A stretch of 64,000 nucleotides of DNA from Uranotaenia lowii (Eukaryota; Arthropoda; Insecta; Diptera; Culicidae), in assembly GCF_029784155.1 (NCBI RefSeq), contig NC_073693.1:19814002-19878001 (forward strand). The letters are read 5' to 3'. The notes beneath the pieces are model-generated. The model saw nothing but the letters and a program-made list of their open reading frames with translations, made no database searches and was not told the DNA's origin. This document shows, one piece after another, positions 21,923 to 34,100 of the stretch. Within the stretch, counting starts at the first letter, position 1. Each line of letters begins with the position of its first letter. A program made the position numbers and the translations under genes.

Positions 21923-24300
21923 TTTAGAAATATGAGCCAAGGATTGAAATCAGTTTCGGAGACCTCAATCATCAATTCATTATAATAATTAGGATGTTTT
22001 GGGTTTCAATCATGAATCAAATTTTAAAGGAAATGTGAAACCAAATTTAAACGACGAAACGCAGCTTTTCATTTCAATTTTCAATGATGATTCGAACCGA
22101 AAATCAAGAATCCTAAACTATATACATAATCCGGAAAAAAACACAAATACAATTTCGATTTTGATTATAAGGGCCAGAATAAAATTGAGTATTGAGAAAT
22201 TAATTATTATCCATAAGTGAGAAAATTTTAAAAATTTGTAGCTGAATTTTAAATCTGGTTTTCTGACCTGAATGACTTAAAAAGTTAAAGGGTCATTAAT
22301 AAATATTTTTATTATTTTTATTATTATTTAAACCTGGGATTGGTTTTTTAAATTTTGACATTAGTTTTGAGTCAAGATGGTTACTATCGAATAACCTTAA
22401 TCCATCATCAAAATTTGATTTAACATTTAACATTTTGAGTGTAAAGTAGAATACCTCGCTTGCATTTGCTGAACCCTCATGGGGGGGAAGGGGGGTTAAC
22501 CCCCAACCCCCCCCCCCCTCCCCTTTCCTATGGCCATGCTAAGAGTATCTCATTATTCGGGTTAAGTTCTTTTATATTCAAAGTTATTCATTTCTTTAGA
22601 AAATCAGTCCTAAAAGCTTTCAACTTTTTTCAAGCTTTGAAACATAAATGAGGGATCTAGTAGACTTCATTCGAAAGAAAAATGAAAATGTATCAAATAT
22701 ATATTAATGAATAATCGTAACAGATTAGCCTTGGGTTTCAAATCGATTTTTTTCCAACTCTTTTGAACTCGATACATTCACATCTTAGTTTAATTCTATG
22801 TTTTTCAAGTACCTTCAATATGAATTATGTTAAACAACAAACCAATATAATGTATTTCCAGCTAAACTTTCCTGAACCTGAAGATTGAGAACCAGTTTTT
22901 TTAACAACGAAAAATTATCGTAAATATTTTTAAATTTAATTGAAATAAAGATTTTTTTTTATCTGTATTTACCTTTATTTTTTTAGCAATTTTGAATTTA
23001 AATTCCGAAACTGAATTCTGCATTTCAAACTTGATTAAAAATTCTAAACTCCTGATCGATTTTTGAATCTAAGTTCCAAACAAAAATTCGCAATAATTAT
23101 GAACCAAAAAGGGCATTTTATAACAGAATATTTAACCAGAAATCTCTAATTTGAATTATGAATCTTTGTTTCTATATGAATTCTATCTTCAATTTTTTAC
23201 TCGTAATTAAACTAGAGAATCCGAATAAAAATTCTGAATGATGAAGCTCTGATAATTCAATTCTGGATCACCGTTGTTTTTTTTTTTTATTTTCAATGCT
23301 GCATAAGAATTAAGAGTAAGAATTTCAAATCCAAACCTTAAAAATAGTTTGTAGTTTTAATTATATTCATTCAATTTTCCGGTTTATTGAGTTTCGAACA
23401 TGGAAGAAGAATCAAAATTTAAGTTTCAAATGCAAAACTCAGATTCGATTAAGGATATCCCAATGATGAACCGAACTGATAACCAAGAATAATAAACTAG
23501 GTACAAATTCCAGAAGGCAACAAATTCTGGTTTTTAAAAACAAATTGGAACCTGAAAATCGGAAATAATTCAAACCTAAGCTTACGAGATATTTTTCCGC
23601 ACTTATCCAGGCACTGCAAATCCGGGCCATTTTATCTTAAAACCTTGCGAAATTCATGCGTTCGATTTCAAAGTTTACAACCCAAAATCTAGGCAATATC
23701 CAGACAAATTTGGGAATTCTTCAATTAAAATAAAGAAGAAAAAACTTTAAAAATTGTTTCATTATCAGCCAGTTTATTTGAATATAATTTTCTCAGAAAA
23801 TTGTTTGGACGCAAAATACATTATTATGATCAAGCAATTTGATTTTTTCTTCGATTGGCAAATAAAGTGAAAACATTCGGACGCAATCCGGGCAATTTAG
23901 TAACCTTAGCCAATATAATCTAATTATTCGAGTTCTCATTTATCGAATGAAATTCGATATTCGGGACTAAGGACTGCACCCAAAATTCATTTTGGATTTT
24001 TGTTTTGAAAACTGTAGTAGAATAGAGGACCTGGGAAAAGATTTCGAGTGTTTGGCCTTAGTTCTGTGTCGAGATTGTAACTCTTGATTCACGTTAGTCG
24101 TTCATCAAAATTTTATAAAAAAATTAAAATTTTGAGTTAAGAGAAAAACATTTTGCTAGACGTTTTTGAATTCTTATGGATTCGGTCGTAAAAATATGAA
24201 AATTAAATTCTAAAAATCTGAAAAAAACATCGAATACAGTTTGGAATATCAAGAATCGTTCGTCATCATTGAGTCAAAATCAACAATTTTTGCACTCTTA
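21923..24300. other. AT-rich DNA with degenerate AATTCTGAAT-type texture
   Basis: Mostly unassigned. A G/C homopolymer-rich spot (GGGGGGGAAGGGGGG then CCCCAACCCCCC) lies at 22482-22523. From 22980 to 23450, words such as TTTGAATTTAAATTCCGAAAC and AAATTCTGAATG recur loosely. No gene is recognised. Confidence 0.4.
23585..23920. repeat. Dispersed repeat family, copy 2 of 3
   Basis: CCGCACTTATCCAGGCACTG, then CAAATCCGGGCCATTTTA, AAAACCTTGCGAAATTC and ATCCGGGCAATTTAG follow the same order as in 19957-20415. Diverged. Confidence 0.45.
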
Positions 24301-24639
24301 CCCCTTCGGGTCTCATATAGTTATCTGTTTAAGTCGCTTCGTAGTTTGTGAATGCCCCTCTCCAACCAATCACTCAAGAAGAATCGTTTGTTGTGACCCC
24401 TTTTTAAGGCGCCCCTTCGGAAGCTGCGCACGTGTAAAATGAAGAAAAAAAAAGACTTTCATTTCCGAACAACTCCAAATCCGAGTGGGCCTTGCTTGCT
24501 TGTTACCTAGACAAAATTTGGTGTTGAAAATTTCTGTTGATCGTTTGATTGTTTTTGATGATTCAAAATTTATAGTTTTCATTCATTCGAAAAAAAAATC
24601 CTTGGTGCCCATCGTAGGAAATTCCTTATCAAATTGGTC

Positions 24640-25324
24640 CTCAAGTGTGCAGCAAATTATCGCCCTGATCTTGTGCAACAACACTTAACAGCACTCGTTT
24701 CGTTCGTTTTCTTTTTTAGGTTTGTATATTTGCCGGTGGCTCTGTGTTATCAGCAGCCAAGTTTTGTCGTGTGTTGGTGGAAGATAAAAGTACACGCTTG
24801 CCAATTATCAAGTCGCGGGTGAACTAAAGGCAGAAACGAAACGAAACGGAAAAAAATCACCGTTGTTCTTGAAAGGCTTGAAGGTTTGAGCAGAAGCGAA
24901 AAAAATCCAACTCTGTAGTGTGAGCTCGGTGAGCAGTTAATGATGAGGTGTTCGGAATCGTCGTTATCTGGTTGAAAGAAAAATTTTCGGTACACCGGTA
25001 GTGTTGTTGGTTGCATTGAGTTGTTTTTACCGTTTTAAGTCAAGAGGAGAAACGGAAAGCTGAAATTCCTCCAAAGGAACGGGGAGAGAAATTTCCATAC
25101 TTCGCGAGAGCAGTGTGTTTTTGAGTTCTGTGCATGAATCATCGAACTTAATCTGGCACCGAAAAGCTCCAAACGCAGCGTGTCAGAATAGAGCTGAAAG
25201 TTTTGTTAACCTTCGATTGCCCAAAAATAACTGACAAACTTCCCCACAACAACAACAACAAAAAACCCACCCACTCACCTATACATACACACCAACCCCC
25301 CAACAACACAATACCACAAGCAAC
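24640..25324 (+). promoter_or_regulatory. Probable kermit promoter and 5' untranslated region
   Basis: Directly upstream of the kermit start codon the sequence changes to more GC and A-rich untranslated texture (AGGCAGAAACGAAACG, CAACAACAACAACAAAAAACCC). No stop-free frame joins the CDS. No clear TATA box. GTGAGCAGTTAATG near 24928 is a weak initiator-like candidate. The exact transcription start and any 5' intron cannot be set by eye. Confidence 0.45.
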
Positions 25325-25669
25325 ATGCCTCTGTTCAACAAGAAGAGCGCTAAAATCTCCAACCCCTCCCCTCCTCTCACCAAAGACCCCCACCATCCGT
25401 TCGAGAACAACAACGGAAGCGGCTATCCCGGATCCGGAAACAATCTGAAGAATCCTCCGATCGCAGGTGCAGGAACAACGCCCATGATGCCCACGGCACC
25501 GCACATCGACGACCTGAATGGAAGCCATGAGAGCAACGTGACCCGGCCCCAGCTGGTCTTCAACTGTCAGCTGGCGCACGGAAGTCCGACCGGATTCATC
25601 ACCGGATTCGCCAGCGTCAAGGAGCTGTACCAGAAGATTGCCGAGTGCTACGACTTTTCGCTGGACGAA
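25325..25669 (+). CDS. kermit: GIPC/kermit PDZ adaptor, first coding exon
   Basis: This exon encodes residues 1-115 of a GIPC-family protein. Residues 1-73 are a variable Pro/Asn/Gly-rich leader (starting MPLFNKKS). Residues 74-115 ([17 protein letters not shown]...[18 protein letters not shown]) are the start of the conserved GIPC homology 1 domain, where vertebrate GIPC1 has [14 protein letters not shown] and VKELYGKIAE. The start codon has a good insect context (CAACATG). The exon ends in phase 0 at GAA, followed by GTAAGT. The PDZ and GH2 domains must lie in later exons that I cannot find in the window. GIPC proteins link PDZ ligands such as receptors to myosin VI for endocytic traffic; Drosophila kermit acts in planar polarity with myosin VI. 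Codon use is GC-rich compared with all around it. Confidence 0.92.
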
Positions 25670-25678
25670 GTAAGTATT
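25670..25678 (+). other. Splice donor of kermit coding exon 1
   Basis: GTAAGTATT follows GACGAA. The frame continues past it (VSIHLLF...) only to a stop at 25765 and loses GIPC similarity exactly at this point. Confidence 0.88.
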
Positions 25679-26342
25679 CACCTACTTTTTGCCACTATTA
25701 GATTGAATTTGTTGTTCGTCAATGGCAACTTTCTTTATCTTTCCACGAAGTTTGAAAAAGCTTAATTCAATTGTTCGAAATGATTAGCGATACCCTTAAG
25801 GTGCAATAAAAATACTCGAGTAGGCTCAATTTAGCCGCCTAAATGATAACACAACTCTTGGAAACACAACGACGAGTAAATACACGTTAAGGAAACATGC
25901 ATCGCCCAAGTTCAAAATTCACATTCAGTGTCATTTAACTGAAGACTGAAATACGAATATAAAAAAAATGACCGGCTCAAATTTGAAATCCTTCTTTTGT
26001 CACTCAGAGTTGAAGCATTACAAGAAGAGGGCGGATAAGTTCCAAGTGGGGTTTTGTCCAAATGCCCGAATGCGGAAAAATAAAACTGTTTGTTAAGGTA
26101 TTTTGAAATATATTGTATGTCGCTCTGCTACTCAGTTTTAAAATCTCTATTCCAAATTTTTGATTTTAACTAATCTTATTGTTCTTTGATGTATTTTATG
26201 GTACTTTGGAGAGGCACTTCAATGTAAAATACTCTTTTATTCCAAAACATGAAACGGAATGATGACTTTAAAGAAGGATTGAAAACCGTAAAAATCCTGA
26301 AATCCTGAAAATTCTTTTTATTTTGATACAATATTACGTCTC
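25679..26342 (+). other. Start of kermit intron, unassigned
   Basis: No recognisable repeat or exon. Because no later GIPC exon (expected to begin near V-L/M-F/Y-C-T-L-N-T-H) is seen, the intron may run to the end of the window. Confidence 0.55.
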
Positions 26343-26590
26343 ATGAGCTCACTCACTCAACTCAATGGTCCCGCGTCGATTCTCCGGCGTATAGGGCCGT
26401 GATAAAAGACTTCCACAGTTGATGATCCGAAGCCAGCGTCTTTACTTGGTCCGAGTCAAGATTCTAGTCGGCAGTTCGGATTTCGGCGGCTAGGCTTCCT
26501 AGGCTAGGCTGCCTCTTTTTCGATGTCCCTCTGGATTCCATTCAAGCGCCTCTCTGCAAATCTCGTTCTCATCTCTTCGCAGCGTGTACC
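26343..26590 (-). pseudogene. Decayed 3' end of an RTE-type non-LTR reverse transcriptase
   Basis: Read on the minus strand, the frame gives ALEWNPEGHRKRG, a hallmark near the C-terminus of RTE-clade and related reverse transcriptases. It then gives a region with several stops and ends with Y-T-P-E-N-R-R-G-T-I-E-L-S-E, which resembles the family's usual final residues (ALYA.E..RG...). Three in-frame stops and likely frameshifts mark it as long dead. Only about 80 codons remain. Confidence 0.6.
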
Positions 26591-27130
26591 CAAATCTGAG
26601 TCAAGCGTGTTTGGTAAATCTAAAAAAAATAAACGGGATGTAAAAAGACAAAATCCTGCTTAAAAATTTCCATCAACCTGCGACAGAGCTAAAAATCAGT
26701 TCAATTTTGTGAAAAAATCGAATTGTTTGTTTTGCTGATGTAATCAATCAAATGATATTTTGACAGAAATTTTTACAGATAATTTTAAGAAATCGCTCTT
26801 GAGGGTTCTTGATGCGATTTAAATGGTTATTTGGAAAGTCCTTAGCAGGCGCATGGTTCTTTTTATGATAAAAGTGCGGACAAGTTCCATGGAAAGCACA
26901 TAGAAGTTCCTTTATCAACTTTTTCACCTTTCAAAAGGGGCTGAAAGTTTTTATGTAAATTTTACGTAATATGGGCACCTAGAAGTCTCAAAACATCTTC
27001 GTTTTAAAATAAGGACTTATTTTCACAACTGTGTATTGATTGAGACACAGTATTTAATTTTATAATATATTATTCAATCCTCCTGGGCTTTAAACCAAAA
27101 CCAAATAAAAAAAACCTCAAAAATAAGCTA
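26591..27130. other. Unassigned intronic DNA
   Basis: AT-rich. No gene, tandem repeat or inverted ends recognised. Confidence 0.4.
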
Positions 27131-28115
27131 CAAAATATGACTTGATCGATGTTGAGTCGATCTTTGGAAGATCGATCTTTTCGCCTCGGATTTTCGATTT
27201 TTGGATCGATTATTTAGCTTTGAAAAAAACGATAAGGTCGGTTTTAGGATTGTTCGATCTTCAGGAAAACATCGATTCCCAAGATCGATTCAGGTAAAAA
27301 ATCGGAGCTGGAGGATCGATCTCTGATAGATCGACTATTTTCATTTTAAACTAGGAAGAGCTTCTTTTAGTAATATTTCAATCTAGGGTACTCAATGTAT
27401 CGAAATCTGCAGACAAAACTTTCACAAAAATCAATCTTATTATGAAGTACCAATATTGACTTTATATATACTACACTATTATACTATACTATTATACGCC
27501 AGAATTTTCTCTGCGCGTATAAATACGATCCTGGCGAATCAAGTGATTTAAAAATGTTCAATCCAAAACCAGCGCAAATTTGGGCAAAACCCAGGAATTG
27601 TAAAATTTAAGTAAAAAAGAAAAACACTTGACACATTTTTATTTATCAAAACTTATCAGCAGATTTTAAATCGTACTTAAGGCTTCTGAAAAATAGTTTA
27701 TTTGTTCAAAAAACTTCGTTTCTGTGCTAAAAAGTTAAAAAAATCATAAAAGTTAAATTTAATTTTTTTTATTGGTTTTAAAATTAAGTGAATATATTTA
27801 AACCTTGGCAACCTGTCCATAATGGATCTTTTCCAAATTTTGTATTAAGTATTCGGGCAAATCCGAATAAATCCGGACAATCTGCTGGCAAGCTTAGACT
27901 AGATACCCAACAGATGGCACCGTTTGACATGAAATCTGTAATCTAATTTTTTTTTTCAGATATCTCGGCTCAGCGAGAAAAAAAATGCAAAAGATCGAAA
28001 ATAGACCGATCTAATCGATTCTCTCCATGCTAAAGAATCGATTCTTAAAATCGAAAATCTTGGTTGAAAAAATCGATCTTCCAAAGATCGATCCAAAGAT
28101 CGACCAATCCTAGTC
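27131..28115. mobile_element. GATCGAT-rich inverted-repeat element
   Basis: GTCGATCTTTGGAAGATCG at about 27154 is mirrored by CGATCTTCCAAAGATCGAT at about 28074. The arms (about 27150-27260 and 27990-28100) share TTTTCGATTTT and GGATCGATT in matching order. GATCGAT-type words are dense in both arms and absent between them. The middle contains the diverged repeat at 27525-27895, perhaps nested. No coding capacity. Confidence 0.55.
27525..27895. repeat. Dispersed repeat family, copy 3 of 3
   Basis: AAACCAGCGCAAATTTGGGC, then CTTGGCAACCTGTCC, then GGGCAAATCCGAATAAATCC and GCTGGCAAGCTTAG follow the order seen at 19957-20415 and 23585-23920, at lower similarity. Confidence 0.4.
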
Positions 28116-28804
28116 CTAGGTTAATTTTTCAATCGATCTTTTCCATGTTTTTATTGCCTTTCTCACAGAAAGGTATAGCTATCGGTCAATTTGGGAGATC
28201 ATTAATTACAGGTATTAGATATTTTTTTTTAGATTCGAGCTTAAGTACCGATTTAATGCCAAACAGTGCCATCTGTTTGGTATCTAGTCGAAAAAATCTA
28301 GAATTACGAAAAAATCACACATTCAATTGCTTATAACTCATCACAGTCAACTCGTATCGCGTCACAATTGTCTACAAACTAAAATTTCTAAAATTCTGAG
28401 CTTTCTAGCATACTGGAAACATATTTTAGAATACATAGAGTGAAAGTATGTCGATTTTTCATACATTTTGCCGGAAATCTATAACAAATTTCAAGTCCTT
28501 GGCGCCAGCTCGTGCTTCTGCCAAATGACCTGAAACTTTCAGAAAGTCATTTTTCCACCTAAATGCTAGATTGATGTAGGGTGCCGCGTTGAAAAAAATG
28601 TTGTGAAAATCGTCCTATACAAAATTGGGCCAGTCTAGATTGTCCCATTCTTGCTTGGAAGGGCAGTTATAGTCACGGAAAATATTCTAAAGATTAAAAG
28701 AAATTGACCCATGGTATCTTTATTACAATATTTCAATGTATGTAGGTATGATATATCTAAGAAGTATGCAGAAAAAAAGCAAAAATCAAGTTAATTTATT
28801 TTTA
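28116..28804. other. Unassigned intronic DNA
   Basis: The frame at 28064-28336 is unrecognised. A CTATCGGTCAATTTGGGAG-like word and CATCTGTTTGGTATCTAGTC (compare GATACCCAACAGATGGC at 27902, which is close to its reverse complement) hint at an old inverted pair around 27900/28275. Confidence 0.35.
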
Positions 28805-29200
28805 TCGGAAATGATTATAATTTTAATGACATGTTCGGCGGAATAAAAACTAGAGAGAATTTTATATTTTTATAGAAATTTGAAAAAAAGGTGGATAGAC
28901 AGGCTTTAGTGCGCCAATAAGAGAAAACTTGATAGGTGTTGAAATTTTAGGCTAGAGGGCATGTTCATGAAAAGCTCCCATGAATTGTCCAGCCTTTGCT
29001 CTACACTAGCTAACTATACATGAGGAGCTTTTCATCAACATGCCCTCCAGCCTAAAATTTTAACACCTATCAAGCTTTCTCCTATTGGCGCACTAATGCC
29101 TGTCTATCCACCTTTCTTTCAAATTTCTATAAAAAAAACTCTATCTAGTTTTTATTCCGCCGAACATGCTATTAAAATTACGACGATTATAATCATATGA
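28805..29200. mobile_element. Near-perfect palindromic element, 180-bp arms
   Basis: The left arm (about 28811-28980) is the reverse complement of the right arm (about 29024-29198), with about nine in ten bases matching. Matching landmarks are GACATGTTCGGCGGAATAAA / TTTATTCCGCCGAACATG, AGGTGGATAGACAGGC / GCCTGTCTATCCACCT, and GGGCATGTTCATGAAAAGC / GCTTTTCATCAACATGCCC. The loop is about 43 bases. It is typical of a foldback-type MITE. No obvious target duplication. Confidence 0.8.
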
Positions 29201-30479
29201 TAAACTTTTATTGGAAAAAGTAGTTTTTGAAAATCCGCTGATCTTTTATCAGAATTGAAAATTTAAAAAAAAAAATTAGCCTCAACCAATTATAAAAATC
29301 TTGATGCAACTGTTGACCAATGTTTTGAAGTAATTTTCATTCATTTTTTGGTGTAAGGGAGTGTGGTGAACCGTTTCAAAAATAATCATATTGAAATAAA
29401 TCAACATCGACTTCTCACGTATCCAGGTTGAAATAAGAAGTGATATTGACCAGTTTGCGATAACAATGATGATGTTAAATGCCGTTATGAAAAAAGTATA
29501 TCGACAGAAACTCATTCCAAACCATTTTACTGAACTCATTTGATAATGTCATTTCTTTACTAGGATAAAGCAGCAAAAAATGCTTTAATACGTCCCATTA
29601 ACAAAGGTTCCAAATCAAAGAAGAATCTTTGAATTTCTCGTCGTAGAATCTATTTTAAAAATAACAGAATTTCAGAACGTTCACAGAATTAACAGATTTT
29701 TAAGGTTTTAGATTCTAGATTGGGGTTTTTGTTAGCAAAAATCGTTACTCAAGCATCTCGAAATTCGTCAAATTTGATTTTTTTCGAATGGAAATGAACA
29801 CACGTTTCTGAGATTTGTTGATAACGATTTTGCTTTACACGAGTAATATTTTGCTGTCAATATAAATAACTGTGATCAACTTTTACTGTCGAGATCGAAT
29901 CAGCAAGTAACATCGATTCAGACATAAATATCGATTTCTGGTTCTCAACCAAATTGCTTTGAATCAGGCAGAAAGTGGTGTTAGATTTGAAACCGAAAAC
30001 TAATGCCTATCTGCTTTGAAATTTCAACATTGAACATTTCCGGCTGATTCAACCAGACATTTGTTTTCCTATGAACATAGTAAATGGTTGACTTCAGATT
30101 AAAATATAGTCAAATTTACTCGATTATTTATTTAAAAAAATATTCGCAAAACTCCACACAATAAAATGATTTTTCGCAATGAGCATAACGAAATTTTTGT
30201 TGCGATGTCTATCCACGTAAAAAACCTAAAAAAAATGCTTCAAATTTGGCTGCAAACAACTATCCGATGGCTTCACCTTCCAAAGCAACTTTACAACTGT
30301 CTTTTTAAGCAACCACCAGTTGAGCGAATTTGTTGATAGCACCATGTTTTAAGTGTTGATGCTGACTGCATTAAACGTGAAATTGTGATTAAATTTACAT
30401 TAAAAGAGATCAACCAGGTATCGGTCTGCTTTAGCAATCAACGGCTGAAAATCTCTCGTCGATGAATCAACCTTACATG
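29201..30479. other. Unassigned intronic DNA
   Basis: No recognisable gene. Minus frame 29282-29539 (85 codons) is hydrophobic and unassigned. Confidence 0.4.
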
Positions 30480-30880
30480 ACAGCTGCCTCTCCTTAGATA
30501 ATAATGCTGATTCACCAAAAAGGCATGGCCAATTAAATATCAGTAATATGGATGCACCAGTCAGGCAAATTCTAACAAATGCTATAATTAAAAAAAAAAT
30601 TCAAGGGTCAATTATCAAAAAATACGTAGAACGTTATTTAAAAAAATATGTTTTTATAATATGTTGGAAATTTGTATCACTAAACCAGAGTTTCCTTTTT
30701 TTTTGTCTTACTCGAAAGGGTTTTCAACCATAGGCTGGTTCACGTTTGTAGTATAATATTCTTAACCGTCTGTTTAATTTGTTATCAAGTCGATGGTCAT
30801 TATCGAATTTTTATAACTTGATACCCGAAGTATAATAGCGTAATTATCAAAAACCATGTACAAATTTTCATTATGTGTAG
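30480..30880 (+). repeat. Diverged dispersed repeat, copy 1
   Basis: Shares with 35395-35880, in the same order, AATGCTGATTCA, then AGGGTTTTCAACCA, CAGTCTGTTTAATTTGTTATCAAG-like text, ATAACTTGATACCCG and AAACCATGTACAAATTTTC. Alignment by eye is patchy. Non-coding. Confidence 0.5.
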
Positions 30881-31172
30881 GGTGGAAAGGGTGTAGTAAG
30901 TATATGCGTTTTAATCTATGCATTCCGACCAAAGCCAGAAAGCATAATGTTTAGTTCATTTAAAAATGGAACACTTCATTTTGAAAATTTTAAAATGAAC
31001 TCGTTTTCGAGATATTTAAGATGTAAGACAAAACGAAAAAAATACCACAGTTTCCTTCAAAATTATCAAATCGATAGCTGGCAAAACAGTAGATTATTCA
31101 AAAAATTACTGTGTGTTAGTGGTGGAAAAGTATGCAAACACTGTCAAAAATGTCCTCAAAATTTAAATAATG
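30881..31172. other. Unassigned intronic DNA
   Basis: The short frame at 30947-31195 is unrecognised and runs into the foldback element. Confidence 0.35.
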
Positions 31173-31177
31173 CGTTG

Positions 31178-34100
31178 CACAGTGGGGATTTTTGATCAAA
31201 AAAAGGTACCTATTTCTGTGACGATCGCCTCTAAACTGTTCTAAATTTTGGAAAACTATCATTTTTTATGCAAAAAAACACGAGGAATCGAATGGTCTAC
31301 ACCGCTTTCTGATAAAATGACTCTTAACGTCTCATTTTCCCCGATTTCCCCTATTTTTTGGGTGCAAAGTTATAATTCCGATTGTAGCCATCTACCTTGC
31401 AACCAAAAAGTCATACAAACCGTACTTATTTATGTAAAAATGTCAGCTGAATCGATTGGTGTACTCCAATTTTTGTTTCTACTACGACAAGTTGCTCATT
31501 TTGCGATGAGAGAGACCCGGGAGGATGAGAGAGACCCGGGAGCACTGGCTTGTGGCTGATGCGAAATTTTCGGGAAGAAAAAGGAGTGATTTTATATAGA
31601 TTGTAGCCCAAGAAAAACTTTTATTTTTCGTAATATCGGTGAATGCCGTGCCCGGGAGTGAATTCACAGTGGAGTTTTGTGAAAGAAAACGGAGTTTCGC
31701 GAGTTATTTGTGATTTTAGTTTTGGAAAATTTGGTCTTTGGATGACAATACGATGGCGTTTGTTCGAAAGCGTCGAAAAAAGTTTACAAAAAATGAACGA
31801 AGATGACGCTGGGAAACTTTTAGATAAGGTTTTGGTCCAGGCTAAAGTAAACGTCACATATGGACTACACGCAACGGAGGATTGAATGGAATGGATAAGT
31901 TTTGTAATTGACCGAGTTGGTACATTTAAAAAAAAAAAATTTCTGAAATCAGTTGCTAAGCAAAAATTATAATCAGAAAAAAAGTTTTCCCTCTTTTAAC
32001 TTTAATGAAACATATATTCTAGTATTATGTTTTCTTCAAATTATTGAGTTTCGCAAGAGACTTCGGGCGGAACTGTTCGCAAAAACTTCGCCTGCTTCTT
32101 ATTCCAAAATTTTACTTTTATTTAACTTATAAAAAATTTCAGTTCGAGTGCTTAGTAATTAAAGTAGCCTGCCATTAGAAGCTCTACAAAATGAAAAATG
32201 GATTTCCTACTAAGTTATAAATTATTTTCATGGATGATACCAAATGTCTTGGCTACGATTGTTTTCTTCTTAGATTTTACATTTTTATTGACTTACGCAT
32301 ATTTTAAAATTAAATTAATAAGTGTTTGCGCTTGTCGTTTTCATCTACATATGACGCTGTGTTTTGCTGTTGACACTTTTCCAGTTTTTTAATCTCATGT
32401 ATCCTATGGAGAACATCACAAAGATAAGTATCAATGAAAATTTCTGTAATCATACACTTTAAAATGATGTTCAAGATTTTAAATAGATTCATTTTAAACT
32501 GAAGGTTTGATTTTTCATAGTAAAAATCTATCGACTGGTTGGAATAAATTGATTTTCAATTTATTTGTTTTAATTTTTCGTTCATTTTGAGAAGCTTAGT
32601 TTTACAACATAATTTGTTGTTTTTAATTTAATTAATGATGACAAATGTAGAGAGACAAATATTTCTAACATGTAAATGTGTGTTCATATGTGTATGTATT
32701 CTTTTTGGCGCTGAAATCTTTAGAATGGAAAAATTCTAAGAATATCGGTGCTGTATTAATAATTTCTCTGCTCTTTCAAAAGCGAGCAATGGCGCTATAA
32801 CCATGGTCGATGACCTGAGATGAAGGTACAGGGATCCAAAATTAAACAGTGTATGATGGTTAAAGAAGAATTTCTTTAATTATTGTATTGTTAAATTTTG
32901 AACTTCATGTAGAAAAACCTCATTTCCATCCCCTGAAGGAAGAATAGCAAGGCCCTACACCAAGGAGCATAGAAATATCTTAGCATCTATGCTCCCAACG
33001 AATTAATATCAAATAAACATGGGAACGTATGGTACTGTTGTCCACGTTTCTTCCTCCCCTGGTTCCAGTCGTCTCTGCGTCCAATACTGCACAGTGGGCC
33101 CGGCCTAGATAAGATGAATTGTGAATGTATTTTTACTATTCACCGGGATGCTGACAAGATCTGGCTGTGTACGTATCATAAGCAAGCATAAGCATAAGCA
33201 TATACTACGACAAGTTGCTCATTTTGCCTCTTTTCCCCTAAATTTAAGATTTTTTTTAAAGAAATGCAGTCAAACAAAGTGTAATCCAACAGTTTTTCAT
33301 CATGAATGATCATTTTTGGTAGATTGATTCATATTCTAGCTAATCGCGTCACTTTTTTGTACTAGAATGAATATAAATGGCTAAATACCCCCAACCTCCC
33401 CAAGCTTTTTTAAATTATGCCTAAATTTCACTGTAACAATCGAGCGATTCACATACCAAATGCAAAAACCAAGTGATTTAGTGTAAAATTTGTCGCTGAA
33501 TCGAGTGGTGTACACCGCTTTGTGCTCAGCTTACGAGAATGGCCGCAATCACCCCGATTTCCCCTAAAATCGAACGATATGTGGAAAAAAATTATTATGA
33601 CAAATGACAATGCATCATAAAATGCACAAAAATGATTGAAACAAGTTGTGACTCTTCTCGTCAACTGAACGCTAAGCGGTGTACATCATTCGATTCAGCA
33701 ATAAGTTTTACACCTGTTTCAATCATTTTTGTGCATTTTATGATACATTGTCATTTTTTATAATGATTTTTTTTCCACATATCGCTCGATTTTAGGGGAA
33801 ATCGGGGTGATTCCGGCCATTCTCGTAAGCTGAGCACAAAGCGGTGTACACCACTCGATTCAGCGACAAATTGTACACTAAATCACTTGGTTTTTGCATT
33901 TGGTATGTGAATCGCTCGATTGTTACAGTGAAATTTATGCATAAATTTAAAAAAGCTTGGGGAGGTTGGGGATATTTAGTAATTTTAAATTTATATTCAT
34001 TCTAGTACAAAAAAGTGACGCGATTAGCTAGAATATGAATCAATCTACCAAAAATGATCATTCATGATGAAAAAATTGTTGGATTACACTTTGTTTGACT

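Noticed and set aside
25148..25681. 177-codon minus-strand frame opposite the kermit exon
   Set aside because: A shadow of the GC-rich kermit coding strand. The + frame has clear GIPC homology.
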